From NCBI RefSeq assembly GCF_000380335.1, contig NC_021149.1, positions 310,001 to 374,000 of the forward strand: a DNA stretch of 64,000 bases, given 5' to 3'. Every line of letters starts with the position of its first letter. Positions within the stretch are counted from its first letter, which is position 1. The position numbers and the translations under genes are program-made. Origin of the DNA: Azotobacter vinelandii CA. Lineage in GTDB: Bacteria > Pseudomonadota > Gammaproteobacteria > Pseudomonadales > Pseudomonadaceae. This document shows positions 48,384 to 58,312 of the stretch, one piece after another. Below the pieces are notes generated by a model. The model saw only the letters and a program-made list of their open reading frames with translations. It made no database searches and was not told the origin of the DNA.

Positions 48384-48617
48384 TCAGCCGATCAGTGACG
48401 GATAGTCGATGTAGCCCTCGGCAGCACCACCGAAGAAGGTGCTGCTGTCAGGCGTGTCCAGGGGCGCCCGGCGGCGGAATCGCTCGGGCAGGTCGGGATT
48501 GGCGATGAACGGCCGACCGAAGGCGATGGCGTCGGCGCGTCTCGGTGGCGCCATGACGATCCGCTGGGGCAGGTCCGGCTCGCCGAGGCTGATGGGGTCG
48601 AAGAGAGAAGGGTGCAC
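48384..48617 (-). pseudogene. Old Yellow Enzyme (alkene reductase, NemA/XenB-type) with large internal deletion
   Basis: The 77-codon frame joins the conserved N-terminus (SLFDPISLGEPDLPQRIVMA) directly to the conserved C-terminus (ADAIAFGRPFIANPDLPERF, then YIDYPSLIG). Full alkene reductases have about 360 residues, so roughly 280 codons, including most FMN and substrate residues, are missing, while the frame is kept. It starts at GTG 48617. It cannot be a working reductase. It is followed 10 bp later by the MFS gene. Confidence 0.85.
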
Positions 48618-48793
48618 GGGTAGGCCTCCAGGGCTTATCGCATCGGGAGTCCTTACGTTATTTCCCGGCCGGGGCGCGGAGAATCGGCGCCCGGAGCAAC
48701 GGTCCGTTGCGCCGATTCGAACGGCGCCGGCCGGCCGGGATTCCGCGCGGCGCCGGAGCGGCCGCAACGGGGCTTTGCCGGGAGGCGCGCGGC

Positions 48794-49699
48794 TCAGCCG
48801 GGCTCGCCGATGATTTCCCGGAGAAACTCGATGAATGCGCCGACCCGCCGCGAACCCCGGTGATTGGGCAGGTACAGGACATTGATGGCCGAACTGAGGT
48901 TGCCGGGCGTGGCCTCGTAGTCCGCCAGAAGGTGCCTCAGCAGTCCTTTGCCGACATCCTCCCCGACCAGCCAGTCGGATAGCAGGGCCACACCTCTGCC
49001 GGCGAGCGCCGCCTCGCGCAGGATGTCCGCGTTGTTGCTTCGCAGACGTCCCCGGACATCGACCCGGATGCGCTCGTCGCCTTTGCGGAAGCTCCAGTGC
49101 GGTTCCGTCGTCGCGTAGGCGAACGTGAGGCAGTCGTGCTCGACGAGCTGCTCCGGGTGGACTAGGCGGTCCCGGCCCGCCAGGTATTCCGGGCTCGCCA
49201 CCACCCAGCGGCGAAACTCGCCGATCCTCAGGCTGACCACATCGTCGTTGAGCATCGAAGTGCCCAGGCGCACGGCGACATCGGCCCGCTCGCCGAGCAG
49301 GTCGATGATTTCGTCGCTCAAGATCAGGCTGATTTCCAGGGCCGGATGGCGATCGAGCAGTCGGCCCAGGCGGGGCGCGATGACCCGCCGCCCGAACTCG
49401 ACCGGCACGCTGGCGCTCAGGCGTCCCCTGGCCTCGCTGCCCCGGTCGGTAATGGTGGCGTCGGCTTCCTCGATGGCTTTCAGGATGGCCACCGCGTGTG
49501 CGTAATAGCGCTCCCCGGCCTCGGTCACGCTGACATTGCGGGTGTTGCGATTCAGCAGCACGGTCCCCAGTTCGGACTCCAGGGCGGTGACCATCCGGGT
49601 GACGGACGAGGTGGCGATACCGAGACGCCTGGCGGCGGCGGAGAAACCGGCGCTTCTCACCGTTTCCACGAACATTTTCAGGGCGAGCATCTTGTCCAT
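48794..49699 (-). CDS. LysR-family transcriptional regulator
   Basis: The 301-residue regulator has an N-terminal HTH (FSAAARRLGIATSSVTRMVT, about 17-36) and an effector domain of the DsdC/PA2477 type (LSASVPVEFGRRVIAPRLGR). The ATG at 49699 starts MDKMLALKMFVETV, the usual start of this subgroup; an upstream in-frame extension is unlikely. It probably controls the following reductase remnant and MFS genes on the same strand. Confidence 0.87.
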   Translation of the reverse strand: MDKMLALKMFVETVRSAGFSAAARRLGIATSSVTRMVTALESELGTVLLNRNTRNVSVTEAGERYYAHAVAILKAIEEADATITDRGSEARGRLSASVPVEFGRRVIAPRLGRLLDRHPALEISLILSDEIIDLLGERADVAVRLGTSMLNDDVVSLRIGEFRRWVVASPEYLAGRDRLVHPEQLVEHDCLTFAYATTEPHWSFRKGDERIRVDVRGRLRSNNADILREAALAGRGVALLSDWLVGEDVGKGLLRHLLADYEATPGNLSSAINVLYLPNHRGSRRVGAFIEFLREIIGEPG

Positions 49700-49923
49700 A
49701 GCCGACTTCCGGGTCCGCGACCGGCGCAAGTATGTAACGGGGCCGACCGGCAAGTCCTGCCCGGATGCGCCTGGATACCGCGCTGTCCGGAGGTGGCCCC
49801 GGTCGAGGAGGCGGGGCGTGCTGGAGTCCTGCCGGTCCGCCGGTCGAGGCGGGGCTTCATGCCGCCTTTCCGACGACTGCCTTTCGTGAACAACCCGCTG
49901 GGTTTACACAGCTGGAGCCCGGC

Positions 49924-49980
49924 TAATTCCTTAAGTCAATGATGATTCCGCTCTCGCGTGCATTTCGTGCATTCGAAAAA
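49924..49980. repeat. AT-rich promoter-like segment, copy B
   Basis: It is the counterpart of 47028-47084, with GC-richer variable bases. It lies 225 bp upstream of the LysR start and 229 bp before fdhD, with no matching binding-protein gene next to it. It may be a relic promoter left after a deletion or duplication. Confidence 0.5.
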
Positions 49981-50208
49981 GGGGCTCCAGGGTAGACCAA
50001 AGGCTAAGGGCGAGCGGTCGACGCGAGGGGGACGGTGTGGCGTCCCGGAGGGCGGAGCGCGCAGCGGCGCGGCTTGCGCGGCAGGATGTCGCAGTTGCGG
50101 GCGGGTCGATAGACGATATCGATCAAAGGATCGGCAATAGCGATTGGTCGGACCCTAGGAGCCACGAATAGACTTGACTTGTGTCAAATCATCGCCGAGT
50201 GCGCCGCC
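49981..50208. other. fdhD leader region
   Basis: No gene is recognised here. The region contains CGATC-AAAG-GATCG (50120-50133), a perfect short inverted repeat, and the TTGAC-N4-GTCAA site described separately. Together they suggest a regulated leader. Confidence 0.35.
50174..50187. promoter_or_regulatory. ANR/FNR-like box upstream of fdhD
   Basis: TTGACTTGTGTCAA matches the FNR/ANR/DNR pattern TTGAY-N4-RTCAA as a perfect inverted repeat. Oxygen control would suit formate dehydrogenase genes. The site ends only 21 bases before the chosen start, too close for a standard -41.5 activator position unless the true start is later. Confidence 0.4.
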
Positions 50209-51036
50209 ATGCCGCATCACGCCAGTCACCCCGCCAAGGAGCCTCCCCCGACCGTCGCGGGAACTTATCGCTATGCCGATCTGGACCAGCCTGCGCGGGT
50301 TTGCGAGACGCAGTTGGCCACCGAGTGCGCGCTGGCGATCAGCTACAACGGCCTCGGCCATGCGGTGATGATGGTCACCCCGGAGGCGCTGGAGGACTTC
50401 GTCCAGGGTTTCACTCTGACCGCCGGCATCATCGATAGTGCCGATGAAATCTACGATATGCGGCTCGTCGAGGACGCCGAAGCCTGGCGGGCCGAGGTGC
50501 GGATTTCCAGCCGTGCCTTCTGGCGGCTCAAGCAGCAGCGCCGCCGGCTGGCCGGCAGCAGCGGCTGCGGCATCTGCGGGGTGGAGGCGCTGGAGCAGGC
50601 GCTGCCGCGACTCACGGCGCTCGATCCGGCGCCGCTGCCGCCGGCCGGACAGCTCGCGAACCTGCGCGAGCGCATCGCCGCCGAGCAGCGCCTGGCCCGC
50701 CGCAGCGGCGCCCTGCATGCCGCGCTGTTCGTCGACGGAGACGGCGAGATCCGCCTGTGCCGCGAGGACATCGGCCGGCACAACGCCCTCGACAAGCTGA
50801 TCGGCGCCCTCGTGCGCGAACGACTGGGGGCCGGCCGCGGCTTCGCCGTGGTCACCAGCCGCTGCGGCGTCGAACTGTTGCACAAGGCGGTGCGCGCCGG
50901 CATCGGCACCCTGGTCGGGCTGTCGGCGCCCACCGCGCTGACCGTGGACTGGGCGCGCCGCCACCATCTCAACCTGATCCACCTGCCGCACCACAGCGCG
51001 GCGCGGGTCTACAGCCCGGTACCCCGCGCTCCGTAA
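50209..51036 (+). CDS. fdhD: formate dehydrogenase sulfurtransferase FdhD
   Basis: FdhD (275 residues from the ATG at 50209) passes sulfur from IscS to the molybdenum cofactor of formate dehydrogenase, which activates the enzyme. The key CxxC is in SSGCGICGVEAL (about 120), and RLCREDIGRHNALDKLIGA and VTSRCGVELLHKA are the conserved cofactor-binding segments. An upstream in-frame TTG is possible. It is 103 bp before fdnG in the same direction, so it serves the enzyme encoded next door. Confidence 0.93.
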   Translation: MPHHASHPAKEPPPTVAGTYRYADLDQPARVCETQLATECALAISYNGLGHAVMMVTPEALEDFVQGFTLTAGIIDSADEIYDMRLVEDAEAWRAEVRISSRAFWRLKQQRRRLAGSSGCGICGVEALEQALPRLTALDPAPLPPAGQLANLRERIAAEQRLARRSGALHAALFVDGDGEIRLCREDIGRHNALDKLIGALVRERLGAGRGFAVVTSRCGVELLHKAVRAGIGTLVGLSAPTALTVDWARRHHLNLIHLPHHSAARVYSPVPRAP

Positions 51037-51139
51037 GCGCCGTTCCGCCGCCGGCGCGGCCTGCAACCCGATCGAAAGTCCCGAGCGTTTCCCGCCGCGA
51101 AGCGCGGAGCGCGCTCGTCCCTCTTTTCAGGAGATCCTC

Positions 51140-54100
51140 ATGGAACTTGGCAGAAGACAGTTCTTCAAGCTCTGTACCGCCGGGGTGGCCGGCGCCACCG
51201 CCGCCACCCTGGGCTTCGCCCCCGGCGTGGCCAACGCCACCCAACCGCGCCAGTACAAGCTGCTGCGCGCCAAGGAGACCCGCAACAACTGCACCTACTG
51301 TTCGGTGGGCTGCGGGGTGCTGATGTACAGCCTGGGCGACGGCGCGAAGAACGCCAAGCCGCGCATCTTCCACATCGAGGGCGACCCGGACCATCCGGTC
51401 AGCCGCGGTTCGCTGTGCCCGAAGGGCGCCGGCCTGGTCGACTTCATCCACAGCGAGCAGCGTCTGCAGTATCCCGAGTACCGCGCGCCGGGCTCGGACA
51501 AGTGGCAGCGGATAAGCTGGGAAGAGGCCATCGAGCGCATCGCCCGGCTGATGAAGGACGACCGCGACGCCAACTTCGTCGAGAAGAACGCCGCCGGCGT
51601 CACCGTGAACCGCTGGCTGACCACCGGCATGCTCTGCTCCTCGGCGGCCAGCAACGAGACCGGCGCCCTCGACTGGCGCTTCACCCGCGCCCTCGGCATT
51701 CTCGGCATGGACTGCCAGGCGCGGCTCTGCCACGGTCCGACGGTGTCCGCCCTGGCGCCCAGCTTCGGCCGCGGCGCGATGACCAACAACTGGGTGGACA
51801 TCAAGAACGCCAACGTCGTGCTGGTGATGGGCGGCAATCCCGCCGAGGCCCACCCGGTGGGCTTCAAGTGGGCCATCGAGGCGAAGATCCGCAACGGCGC
51901 CAAGCTGATCGTGGTCGACCCGCGCTTCAACCGCAGCGCCGCGGTCGCCGACCTCTACACGCCGATCCGCGCCGGCTCCGACGTGACCTTCCTGATGGGC
52001 GTGGTCAACTACCTGATCGCCAACGACAGGATCCAGCACGAGTACGTGCGCGCCTACACCAACGCGAGCCTGCTGGTGCGCGACGATTTCGGCTTCGACG
52101 AGGGCCTGTTCAGCGGCTACGACGAGGTGAAGAAGCAGTACGACCGCAGTTCCTGGGCCTATCAGCTCGACGAGAACGGCCACGCCCGGCGCGACCCGAC
52201 CCTCAGCCATCCGCGCTGCGTGTGGAACCTCCTCAAGCAGCACGTCAGCCGCTACACCCCGGAAATGGTCACGCGCCTGTGCGGCACGCCGAAGGAGGAT
52301 TTCCTGGAGATCTGCCGGCTGCTCGGCGACACCAGCGCGCCGGACAAGACCGCGACCTTCCTCTACGCTCTCGGCTGGACCCACCACACCAGCGGCGTGC
52401 AGATCATCCGCGGCGCGGCGATGATCCAGCTGTTGCTCGGCAACATCGGCATGCCCGGCGGCGGCATCAACGCCCTGCGCGGCCACTCGAACATCCAGGG
52501 TTACACCGACCTCGGCCTGCTCTCGGTGCGCATGCCCGGTTACCTGAACCTGCCCTCGGAGCGCCAGCCCGACCTGGCCACCTACCTCGCGCAGAGCACG
52601 CCCAAGGCGCTGCTGCCCGGCCAGGTGAACTACTGGCAGAACACCGAGAAGTTCTTCGTCAGCCTGATGAAGAGCGTCTGGGGCGACAAGGCGACCAGGG
52701 ACAACGACTGGGGCTTCGACTGGCTGCCCAAGTGGGACGTCGAGTACGACGTGCTGCGCTATATGGAGCTGATGTACGAGGGCAAGGTCAACGGCTACCT
52801 CGCCCAGGGCTTCAACCCGATCGCCGCCTTCCCGGACAAGAACAAGGCGGTCGCCGCCCTGTCCAGGCTCAAGTACCTGGTGGTGATCGACCCGCTGGTC
52901 ACCGAAAGCTCGAACTTCTGGCAGAACCACGGCGAAGCCAACGACGTGAATCCCGCCGAGATCCAGACCGAGGTGTTCCGCCTGCCGTCGTCCTGCTTCG
53001 CCGAGGAGAACGGCTCGATCGCCAACTCCGGGCGCTGGCTGCAGTGGCACTGGGCCGGGGCGGCGCCGCCGGCCGAGGCCTGGCACGACGGCAAGATCCT
53101 CGGCCACCTGTTCCTCCGGCTGCGCGAGCTGTACGAGCGGGAGGGCGGCGCCAATCCCGCGCCGCTGCTCAACATGGCCTGGAACTACAGCGATCCGGAG
53201 GACCCGGCGCCCGAGGAGGTCGCCCGGGAGGCCAACGGCTACGCCCTGGCCGACCTCTACGATCCGCAGGGCAACCTGCTGGCGAAAAAGGGCGAGCTGC
53301 TGCGCGACTTCTCCCTGCTGCGCGCCGACGGCAGCACCGCCAGCTTCTGCTGGGTCTTCGCCGGCTCCTGGACCGAGGCCGGCAACCAGATGGCGCGGCG
53401 CGACAACGCCAGCGACGGCCAGGGCCTCGGCAGCACGCCGGGCTGGGCCTGGTCCTGGCCGCAGAACCGCCGCATCCTCTACAACCGCGCCTCGGTCGAC
53501 CCGCAGGGCAAGCCCTGGGACCCGAAACGCAAGCTGATCGAGTGGAACGGCCAGCGCTGGAGCGGCATCGACGTCGCCGACTTCGCCGCCACCGTCGCGC
53601 CGGGCAGCGAGGCCAATCCGTTCATCATGCTGCCCGAGGGCCTCGGCCGGCTGTTCGCGGTCGGCGCTCTGGGCGACGGGCCCTTCCCCGAACACTACGA
53701 GCCGATCGAGTCGCCGCTGGCGGAAAACCCGCTGCACCCGAAGGTCACCTTCAACCCGACCACCCGGCTGTTCGACAACGACCGCCAGCGCATGGGCACC
53801 GCGGCGGACTTCCCCTACGTCGCCACCACCTACTCGATCACCGAGATGTTCCGTCACTGGACCAAGGCCTCGCGGCTCAACGCCATCGTCCAGCCCGAGC
53901 AGTTCGTCGAGATCGGCGAACAGCTTGCGGCGCAGAAGGGCATCCGCGCCGGCGACACCGTCAAGGTCAGCTCGATGCGCGGCTTCATCAAGGCCAAGGC
54001 GGTGGTGACCAAGCGCATCGCCACCCTGGAGATCGACGGCCAGCCGGTCGACACCGTCGGCATCCCCTGTCACTGGGGCTTTACGGGCACCACCCGCAAG

Positions 54101-54196
54101 GGCTTTCTGGCCAACACCCTGACGCCCGCGGTTGGCGACGCCAACGCGCAGACGCCGGAGTACAAGGCCTTCCTCGTGAACATCGAAAAGGTCTGA
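51140..54196 (+). CDS. fdnG: formate dehydrogenase-N alpha subunit, cysteine variant
   Basis: This 1018-residue catalytic subunit oxidises formate to CO2 at a molybdenum bis-MGD centre. It has a twin-arginine signal ([12 protein letters not shown]), a [4Fe-4S] site ([13 protein letters not shown] with a later SLCPKG) and molybdopterin domains. The active-site residue is Cys197 (codon TGC, 51728-51730) in [15 protein letters not shown]. coli FdnG has selenocysteine at position 196 in the same motif. The frame has no in-frame TGA, so no selenocysteine machinery is needed. A good AGGAG precedes the ATG. The protein is exported folded to the periplasm. Confidence 0.96.
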   Translation: MELGRRQFFKLCTAGVAGATAATLGFAPGVANATQPRQYKLLRAKETRNNCTYCSVGCGVLMYSLGDGAKNAKPRIFHIEGDPDHPVSRGSLCPKGAGLVDFIHSEQRLQYPEYRAPGSDKWQRISWEEAIERIARLMKDDRDANFVEKNAAGVTVNRWLTTGMLCSSAASNETGALDWRFTRALGILGMDCQARLCHGPTVSALAPSFGRGAMTNNWVDIKNANVVLVMGGNPAEAHPVGFKWAIEAKIRNGAKLIVVDPRFNRSAAVADLYTPIRAGSDVTFLMGVVNYLIANDRIQHEYVRAYTNASLLVRDDFGFDEGLFSGYDEVKKQYDRSSWAYQLDENGHARRDPTLSHPRCVWNLLKQHVSRYTPEMVTRLCGTPKEDFLEICRLLGDTSAPDKTATFLYALGWTHHTSGVQIIRGAAMIQLLLGNIGMPGGGINALRGHSNIQGYTDLGLLSVRMPGYLNLPSERQPDLATYLAQSTPKALLPGQVNYWQNTEKFFVSLMKSVWGDKATRDNDWGFDWLPKWDVEYDVLRYMELMYEGKVNGYLAQGFNPIAAFPDKNKAVAALSRLKYLVVIDPLVTESSNFWQNHGEANDVNPAEIQTEVFRLPSSCFAEENGSIANSGRWLQWHWAGAAPPAEAWHDGKILGHLFLRLRELYEREGGANPAPLLNMAWNYSDPEDPAPEEVAREANGYALADLYDPQGNLLAKKGELLRDFSLLRADGSTASFCWVFAGSWTEAGNQMARRDNASDGQGLGSTPGWAWSWPQNRRILYNRASVDPQGKPWDPKRKLIEWNGQRWSGIDVADFAATVAPGSEANPFIMLPEGLGRLFAVGALGDGPFPEHYEPIESPLAENPLHPKVTFNPTTRLFDNDRQRMGTAADFPYVATTYSITEMFRHWTKASRLNAIVQPEQFVEIGEQLAAQKGIRAGDTVKVSSMRGFIKAKAVVTKRIATLEIDGQPVDTVGIPCHWGFTGTTRKGFLANTLTPAVGDANAQTPEYKAFLVNIEKV

Positions 54197-54209
54197 CGGA
54201 GGGTTCTTC

Positions 54210-55103
54210 ATGTCCATGCAATCCCAAGACATCGTCAAGCGCTCGGCGACCAGCGCGCTGACCCCGCCGACCCAGGTCCGCGACCACCAGGCGGAAGTCG
54301 CCAAGCTGATCGACGTGAGCATCTGCATCGGCTGCAAGGCCTGCCAGGTCGCCTGCTCGGAGTGGAACGACCTGCGCGACGAGGTCGGCCACAACGTCGG
54401 CGTCTACGACAACCCCACCGACCTCAGCGCCAAGAGCTGGACGGTGATGCGCTTCGACGAGGTGCAGCAGGAGAACGGCCGGCTGGAATGGCTGATCCGC
54501 AAGGACGGCTGCATGCACTGCGCCGATCCCGGCTGCCTGAAGGCCTGCCCGAGCCCGGGCGCCATCGTCCAGTACGCCAACGGCATCGTCGACTTCCAGT
54601 CCGAGCACTGCATCGGCTGCGGCTACTGCGTCGCCGGCTGCCCGTTCAACGTGCCGCGGCTCAGCCAGGAGGACAACAAGGCCTACAAGTGCACCCTGTG
54701 CTCCGACCGCGTGGCGGTGGGCCAGGAGCCGGCCTGCGCCAAGACCTGCCCGACCGGGGCGATCAACTTCGGCACCAAGGCCGACATGCGCGATCTGGCC
54801 GGCCAGCGCGTCGAGGAGCTGCAGGGGCGCGGCTACGCCAACGCCGGCCTCTACGATCCGCAGGGCGTCGGCGGCACCCATGTGATGTACGTGCTGCACC
54901 ACGCCGACCGGCCCGAGCTGTACCACGAACTGCCCAGGGACCCGCGCATCAGCAGCGCGATCCAGGGCTGGAAGGGCTGGATGAAGCCAGCCGCCGCGGT
55001 GGCCTTCTTCGCCACCCTGGCCGGCACCCTGTTCCACTACGTCGGCGTCGGCCCGAACCAGGTGGACGAACACGCCGACGAGCACGAGGAGACCGAGGCA
55101 TGA
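54210..55103 (+). CDS. fdnH: formate dehydrogenase-N beta (iron-sulfur) subunit
   Basis: The 297-residue subunit has four [4Fe-4S] motifs ([43 protein letters not shown]...CAKTC) and a C-terminal membrane helix ([20 protein letters not shown]) that anchors it to the inner membrane. It carries electrons from FdnG to the cytochrome subunit. It begins 13 bp after fdnG and overlaps fdnI by four bases, so the three genes form one operon. Confidence 0.95.
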   Translation: MSMQSQDIVKRSATSALTPPTQVRDHQAEVAKLIDVSICIGCKACQVACSEWNDLRDEVGHNVGVYDNPTDLSAKSWTVMRFDEVQQENGRLEWLIRKDGCMHCADPGCLKACPSPGAIVQYANGIVDFQSEHCIGCGYCVAGCPFNVPRLSQEDNKAYKCTLCSDRVAVGQEPACAKTCPTGAINFGTKADMRDLAGQRVEELQGRGYANAGLYDPQGVGGTHVMYVLHHADRPELYHELPRDPRISSAIQGWKGWMKPAAAVAFFATLAGTLFHYVGVGPNQVDEHADEHEETEA

Positions 55104-55747
55104 ACAAGCGCGACATGATCCTGCGCACCCGCTTCCCCGAGCGCGCCTGCCACTGGGTGATGGTGATCTGCTTTTTCCTCGCCGCGTTCTCCGGGCTGTC
55201 CTGGTTCTTCCCGACTCTCAGCGGTCTGGGGGCCGTGCTCGGCACGCCGCAGATGGCGCGCATCCTGCACCCCTTCCTCGGCGTCGTGGTGTTCCTCGCC
55301 CTGGTCTACCTGTTCGTCCGCTTCGTCAAGTACAACCTGCCGGAGCGCGAGGACCTGGCCTGGTTCGCCAACGTCAAGGACGTGCTGCTCGGCAAGCACG
55401 ACAAGCCCCTGCTGATCGGCAAGTACAACGCCGGCCAGAAGATTCTGTTCTGGGGCATCATGAGCCTGATTTCCGTGCTGCTGCTCAGCGGCCTGGTGAT
55501 CTGGCGGCCGTACTTCGCCCCGGCCTTCCCCATCCCGCTGATCCGCCTCGGCCTGTTCCTGCACGCCGCCGCCGGCATCGCGCTGATCCTTTTGATCCTC
55601 GGTCACGCCTACCTGGCCTTCTGGGTCAAGGGCTCGATCGCCGGGATGATCACCGGCTACGTCTCGCGTGCCTGGGCCCGGAGCCACCACGACCGCTGGT
55701 ATCGGCAGATATCCGCCAAGCCGGCCAAGAGCGAGGGCGGCGAATGA
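55100..55747 (+). CDS. fdnI: formate dehydrogenase-N gamma (cytochrome b556) subunit
   Basis: The 215-residue cytochrome b has four membrane helices. Likely haem ligands are His18 (ERACHWVMV), a His in ILHPFLGVV, and late His residues in [10 protein letters not shown] and LGHAYLAFW. It passes formate electrons to quinone, contributing to proton motive force. It overlaps fdnH and fdhE (ATGA at each junction), which shows tight translational coupling. Confidence 0.95.
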   Translation: MNKRDMILRTRFPERACHWVMVICFFLAAFSGLSWFFPTLSGLGAVLGTPQMARILHPFLGVVVFLALVYLFVRFVKYNLPEREDLAWFANVKDVLLGKHDKPLLIGKYNAGQKILFWGIMSLISVLLLSGLVIWRPYFAPAFPIPLIRLGLFLHAAAGIALILLILGHAYLAFWVKGSIAGMITGYVSRAWARSHHDRWYRQISAKPAKSEGGE

Positions 55748-56658
55748 ACAGCATCCGCCTGGTCGCCGACGAACGGCCGAGCGGCGGCGTCGGCGCCATA
55801 GTGCCGCTGATCCTGCCCGCCGCGCAGCCGCATTACCGCCGCCGCGCCGCGCGCCTGCGCCAGCTCGCCGAGGGCCCCCCGATGGCCGACTACCTGCGCT
55901 TCGCCGCCGGTATCGCCGAGGCGCAGCAGCAGGCCGCCCAGGCGTTGCCGCTGCCCGAGGCGCTGGCCGCCGGCCTGCCCGCCCGTCTGGGCGGCGCACG
56001 GCCGCCGCTGGAGGCCGCCGGCCTGCCGCGCGAGCGGCACTGGCGCGAACTGTTGCAGGCGTTGTTCGAGCAACTGCGCGACGCCAGCCCGACCCCGGCC
56101 GTGGCGCAGACCCTCGCCGGCCTGCGCGGTTGCGACGCAACGGCCCTGGAAAAGCTGGCCGACGCCCTGCTGGCCGGCGATTACGCCAGGGTCGGCAGCG
56201 ACCGCGCGCTTTTCCTCTGGGCCGCGCTGTCGCTGTACTGGCGGCAGATGGCCGCGCGCCTGCCGGCCGCCGGCCGCGCCGGGGTCGGCGAAGGACGCCA
56301 GTTCTGCCCGGTGTGCGGCAGCGCGCCGGTGGCCAGCGTGATCCGCGGCGGCGCCCAGAGCGGCCTGCGCTACCTGCACTGCGGGCTGTGCGAGAGCCGC
56401 TGGCACATGGTGCGCACCAAGTGCAGCAACTGCGAGGAGGGCGGCCGGCTCGACTACTGGTCGCTGGACAGCGAGCAGGCGGCGATCCGCGCGGAAAGCT
56501 GCGGCGACTGCCACGGCTACCTCAAGGTCCTCCACGAGGACCGCGACCCGCAGTTGGAGGTGATCGCCGACGACCTGGCCTCCCTGGCCCTGGATGCCGA
56601 GGTGGAGCGCCAGGGCTTTTCCCGCAGCGGCCTCAATCCGTTCCTTTTTCCGGGCTGA
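55744..56658 (+). CDS. fdhE: formate dehydrogenase accessory protein FdhE
   Basis: FdhE (304 residues) is a cytoplasmic rubredoxin-like protein needed for assembly and Tat export of formate dehydrogenases. It carries the expected iron-binding cysteine pairs: [24 protein letters not shown], and a later ESCGDCHGY. Its start overlaps the fdnI stop (ATGA), so it is the last gene of the fdnGHI-fdhE operon. A C-rich hairpin and a palindromic repeat follow. Confidence 0.93.
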   Translation: MNSIRLVADERPSGGVGAIVPLILPAAQPHYRRRAARLRQLAEGPPMADYLRFAAGIAEAQQQAAQALPLPEALAAGLPARLGGARPPLEAAGLPRERHWRELLQALFEQLRDASPTPAVAQTLAGLRGCDATALEKLADALLAGDYARVGSDRALFLWAALSLYWRQMAARLPAAGRAGVGEGRQFCPVCGSAPVASVIRGGAQSGLRYLHCGLCESRWHMVRTKCSNCEEGGRLDYWSLDSEQAAIRAESCGDCHGYLKVLHEDRDPQLEVIADDLASLALDAEVERQGFSRSGLNPFLFPG

Positions 56659-56714
56659 GCGGGGGCAGGGGAGATGGACGGTGGTCGAGATGCCTGCTGC
56701 CCCTCTCCCCGACC

Positions 56715-56733
56715 CTCTCCCCGACGGGGAGAG
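56715..56733. repeat. short hairpin of the CTCTCCCC type after fdhE
   Basis: CTCTCCCCGACGGGGAGAG folds into an 8-bp stem. It is a common pseudomonad intergenic repeat core and lacks a T-run. It may stop or stabilise the fdn transcript. Confidence 0.5.
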
Positions 56734-56735
56734 TG

Positions 56736-56813
56736 CGTAGGGTGGATAACGGCACAGCCTTATCCACCGTGCAGAACTCCGGTGGAAAACGCTGCGCGGT
56801 TTTCCACCCTACG
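56736..56813. repeat. dispersed palindromic repeat, copy 2 (fdhE-moaA spacer)
   Basis: The ends CGTAGGGTGG and CCACCCTACG and the inner TCCGGTGGAAAACGCTGCGCG match copy 1 at 25681-25778. Both copies sit between genes acting in unrelated pathways, so the element is a generic repeat, not a shared operator. Confidence 0.75.
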
Positions 56814-56846
56814 ACGATTCACCGAATCCCTTTGACGAGAATCCCC

Positions 56847-57839
56847 ATGGCCAGTGCACTGCAAGACGGCTTCGGACGCACCATCGACTACCTGCGGCTG
56901 TCGGTGACCGACCGCTGCGACTTCCGCTGCGTCTACTGCATGGCCGAGGACATGCGCTTTTTGCCGCGCCGGCAGATCCTCGGCCTCGAGGAGCTGTACC
57001 GCCTGGCCCGGCTGTTCGTCGGCCGCGGGGTGAAGAAGATCCGCCTCACCGGCGGCGAGCCGCTGGTGCGTCGCGACATCCTCGGTCTGTGCGAGCGGAT
57101 CGCCGCCTTGCCCGGTCTGCGCGAACTGGTGATGACCACCAACGGCTCGCAACTGGTCAGGCTGGCCCGGCCGCTGGCCGAGGCCGGGGTGAAGCGGCTC
57201 AACATCAGCCTGGACAGCCTGGACCCGGCGCGCTTTCGCGCCATCACCCGCAGCGGCGAGCTGGCGCGGGTGCTCGACGGCATCGAGGCGGCCCGCGGCG
57301 CCGGCTTCGAGCGGATCAAGCTGAATACCGTGGTGATGCAGGGGCGCAACGCCGACGAGGTGCTCGACCTGGTCGACTACGCCGTGGCGCGCGGGCTGGA
57401 CATCAGCTTCATCGAGGAAATGCCGCTGGGCGAAGTCGGCCGCTCGCGCGGCGAGGCCTTCTGCTCCAGCGACGAAGTGAGGGCGCGGATCGCCAGCCGC
57501 TACGCGCTGCTCGACTGCGCCGAGCAGAGCGGCGGGCCGGCGCGCTACGTGCGCCTGCCGGCGCATCCGGCCAGCCGCATCGGCTTCATCTCGCCGCACA
57601 GCCACAACTTCTGCGCCAGTTGCAACCGCCTGCGGCTGACCGTCGAGGGCCGCCTGCTGCTCTGCCTCGGCCACGAACAGTCGCTGGACCTGCGCGCCCT
57701 GCTGCGCCGCCACCCGACCGACGACCGGCCGCTCGTGGACGCCATCGATCGCGCCCTGCTGCACAAGCCGCAGCAGCACGACTTCTCCGCGGGCGGGGAG
57801 GTTCAGGTGCTGCGTTTCATGAATGCCAGCGGAGGCTGA
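56847..57839 (+). CDS. moaA: GTP 3',8-cyclase MoaA
   Basis: The 330-residue radical-SAM enzyme starts molybdenum cofactor synthesis from GTP. The N-terminal cluster motif CDFRCVYC, the GGEPLVR motif and the C-terminal second cluster [11 protein letters not shown]...LLLCLG are all present; the C-terminus is FMNASGG rather than the usual GG only, still ending GG. The ATG at 56847 is clear. Position after fdhE fits its task of supplying cofactor to FdnG, though a repeat element lies between them. Confidence 0.94.
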   Translation: MASALQDGFGRTIDYLRLSVTDRCDFRCVYCMAEDMRFLPRRQILGLEELYRLARLFVGRGVKKIRLTGGEPLVRRDILGLCERIAALPGLRELVMTTNGSQLVRLARPLAEAGVKRLNISLDSLDPARFRAITRSGELARVLDGIEAARGAGFERIKLNTVVMQGRNADEVLDLVDYAVARGLDISFIEEMPLGEVGRSRGEAFCSSDEVRARIASRYALLDCAEQSGGPARYVRLPAHPASRIGFISPHSHNFCASCNRLRLTVEGRLLLCLGHEQSLDLRALLRRHPTDDRPLVDAIDRALLHKPQQHDFSAGGEVQVLRFMNASGG

Positions 57840-57932
57840 GGGAAACACCCGAAGCACCGCGCCCGGTCCGCGCCGTTTGCGCCGGGTCTGGGCGCGTTCC
57901 GGCAGCACGCTGGCCGGCGCGACTCCCGCGAC

Positions 57933-58175
57933 TGTGGGAGCGAATTCATTCGCGACCCGCGCCGACGGCGCGGTGAGGCGGCGGCTGGCGGGTCGGTCGC
58001 GGAGAATTCCACTCCTACAGGGGGATTGGTGAAAATCCGTCGCATGACGGCCATCCGATGTGGGAGCGAATTCATTCGCGACCCGCGCCAGGGGCGCGGC
58101 AAACGTCGGCGACCCGCAGGACGGATTGGTCGGGGATGAATCCCCTACGGGGGATTGGCGAAAATCCAGCGCGAC
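57933..58175. repeat. tandem pair of REP-like units
   Basis: Two near-identical units of about 126 bp begin TGTGGGAGCGAATTCATTCG at 57933 and 58059. Each ends with GGGGGATTGG and AAAATCC. The inner GCGAATTCATTCGC is a palindrome typical of Pseudomonas REP sequences. The pair fills the moaA to sigma-factor gap. Confidence 0.8.
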
Positions 58176-58232
58176 TCCTGCCTGCCCCGTGGCAGCAGGC
58201 AGGAAATCGTTCTGGCCGTTTCGGAAAAATAT

Positions 58233-58247
58233 TGAGAATATTTCTCA
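58233..58247. promoter_or_regulatory. Fur box upstream of the ECF sigma factor gene
   Basis: TGAGAATATTTCTCA is a 7-1-7 inverted repeat (six of seven pairs) resembling the Fur consensus TGATAATNATTATCA. It lies 66-80 bp before the sigma gene and suggests repression by iron-loaded Fur. Confidence 0.65.
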
Positions 58248-58312
58248 TGAAGACGGATCGCCTGCGTCGATCCGATACCGGTGCCCTGAAGAAGTCTGAG
58301 GAATGCCCGCTC

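Noticed and set aside
51728-51730. selenocysteine (TGA) codon and SECIS element in fdnG
   Set aside because: The codon is TGC and the gene has no in-frame TGA.
50969-54394. 1141-codon open frame on the minus strand opposite the formate dehydrogenase genes
   Set aside because: It is antisense to fdnG, whose motifs are unmistakable. Long antisense frames are expected in GC-rich coding DNA, and its product is Val/Ala/His/Gln-biased with no motifs.
58058-58312. N-terminal extension of the sigma factor to an upstream ATG
   Set aside because: The extra region is REP repeat and the Fur-box leader; the ATG at 58313 gives the normal length of the family.
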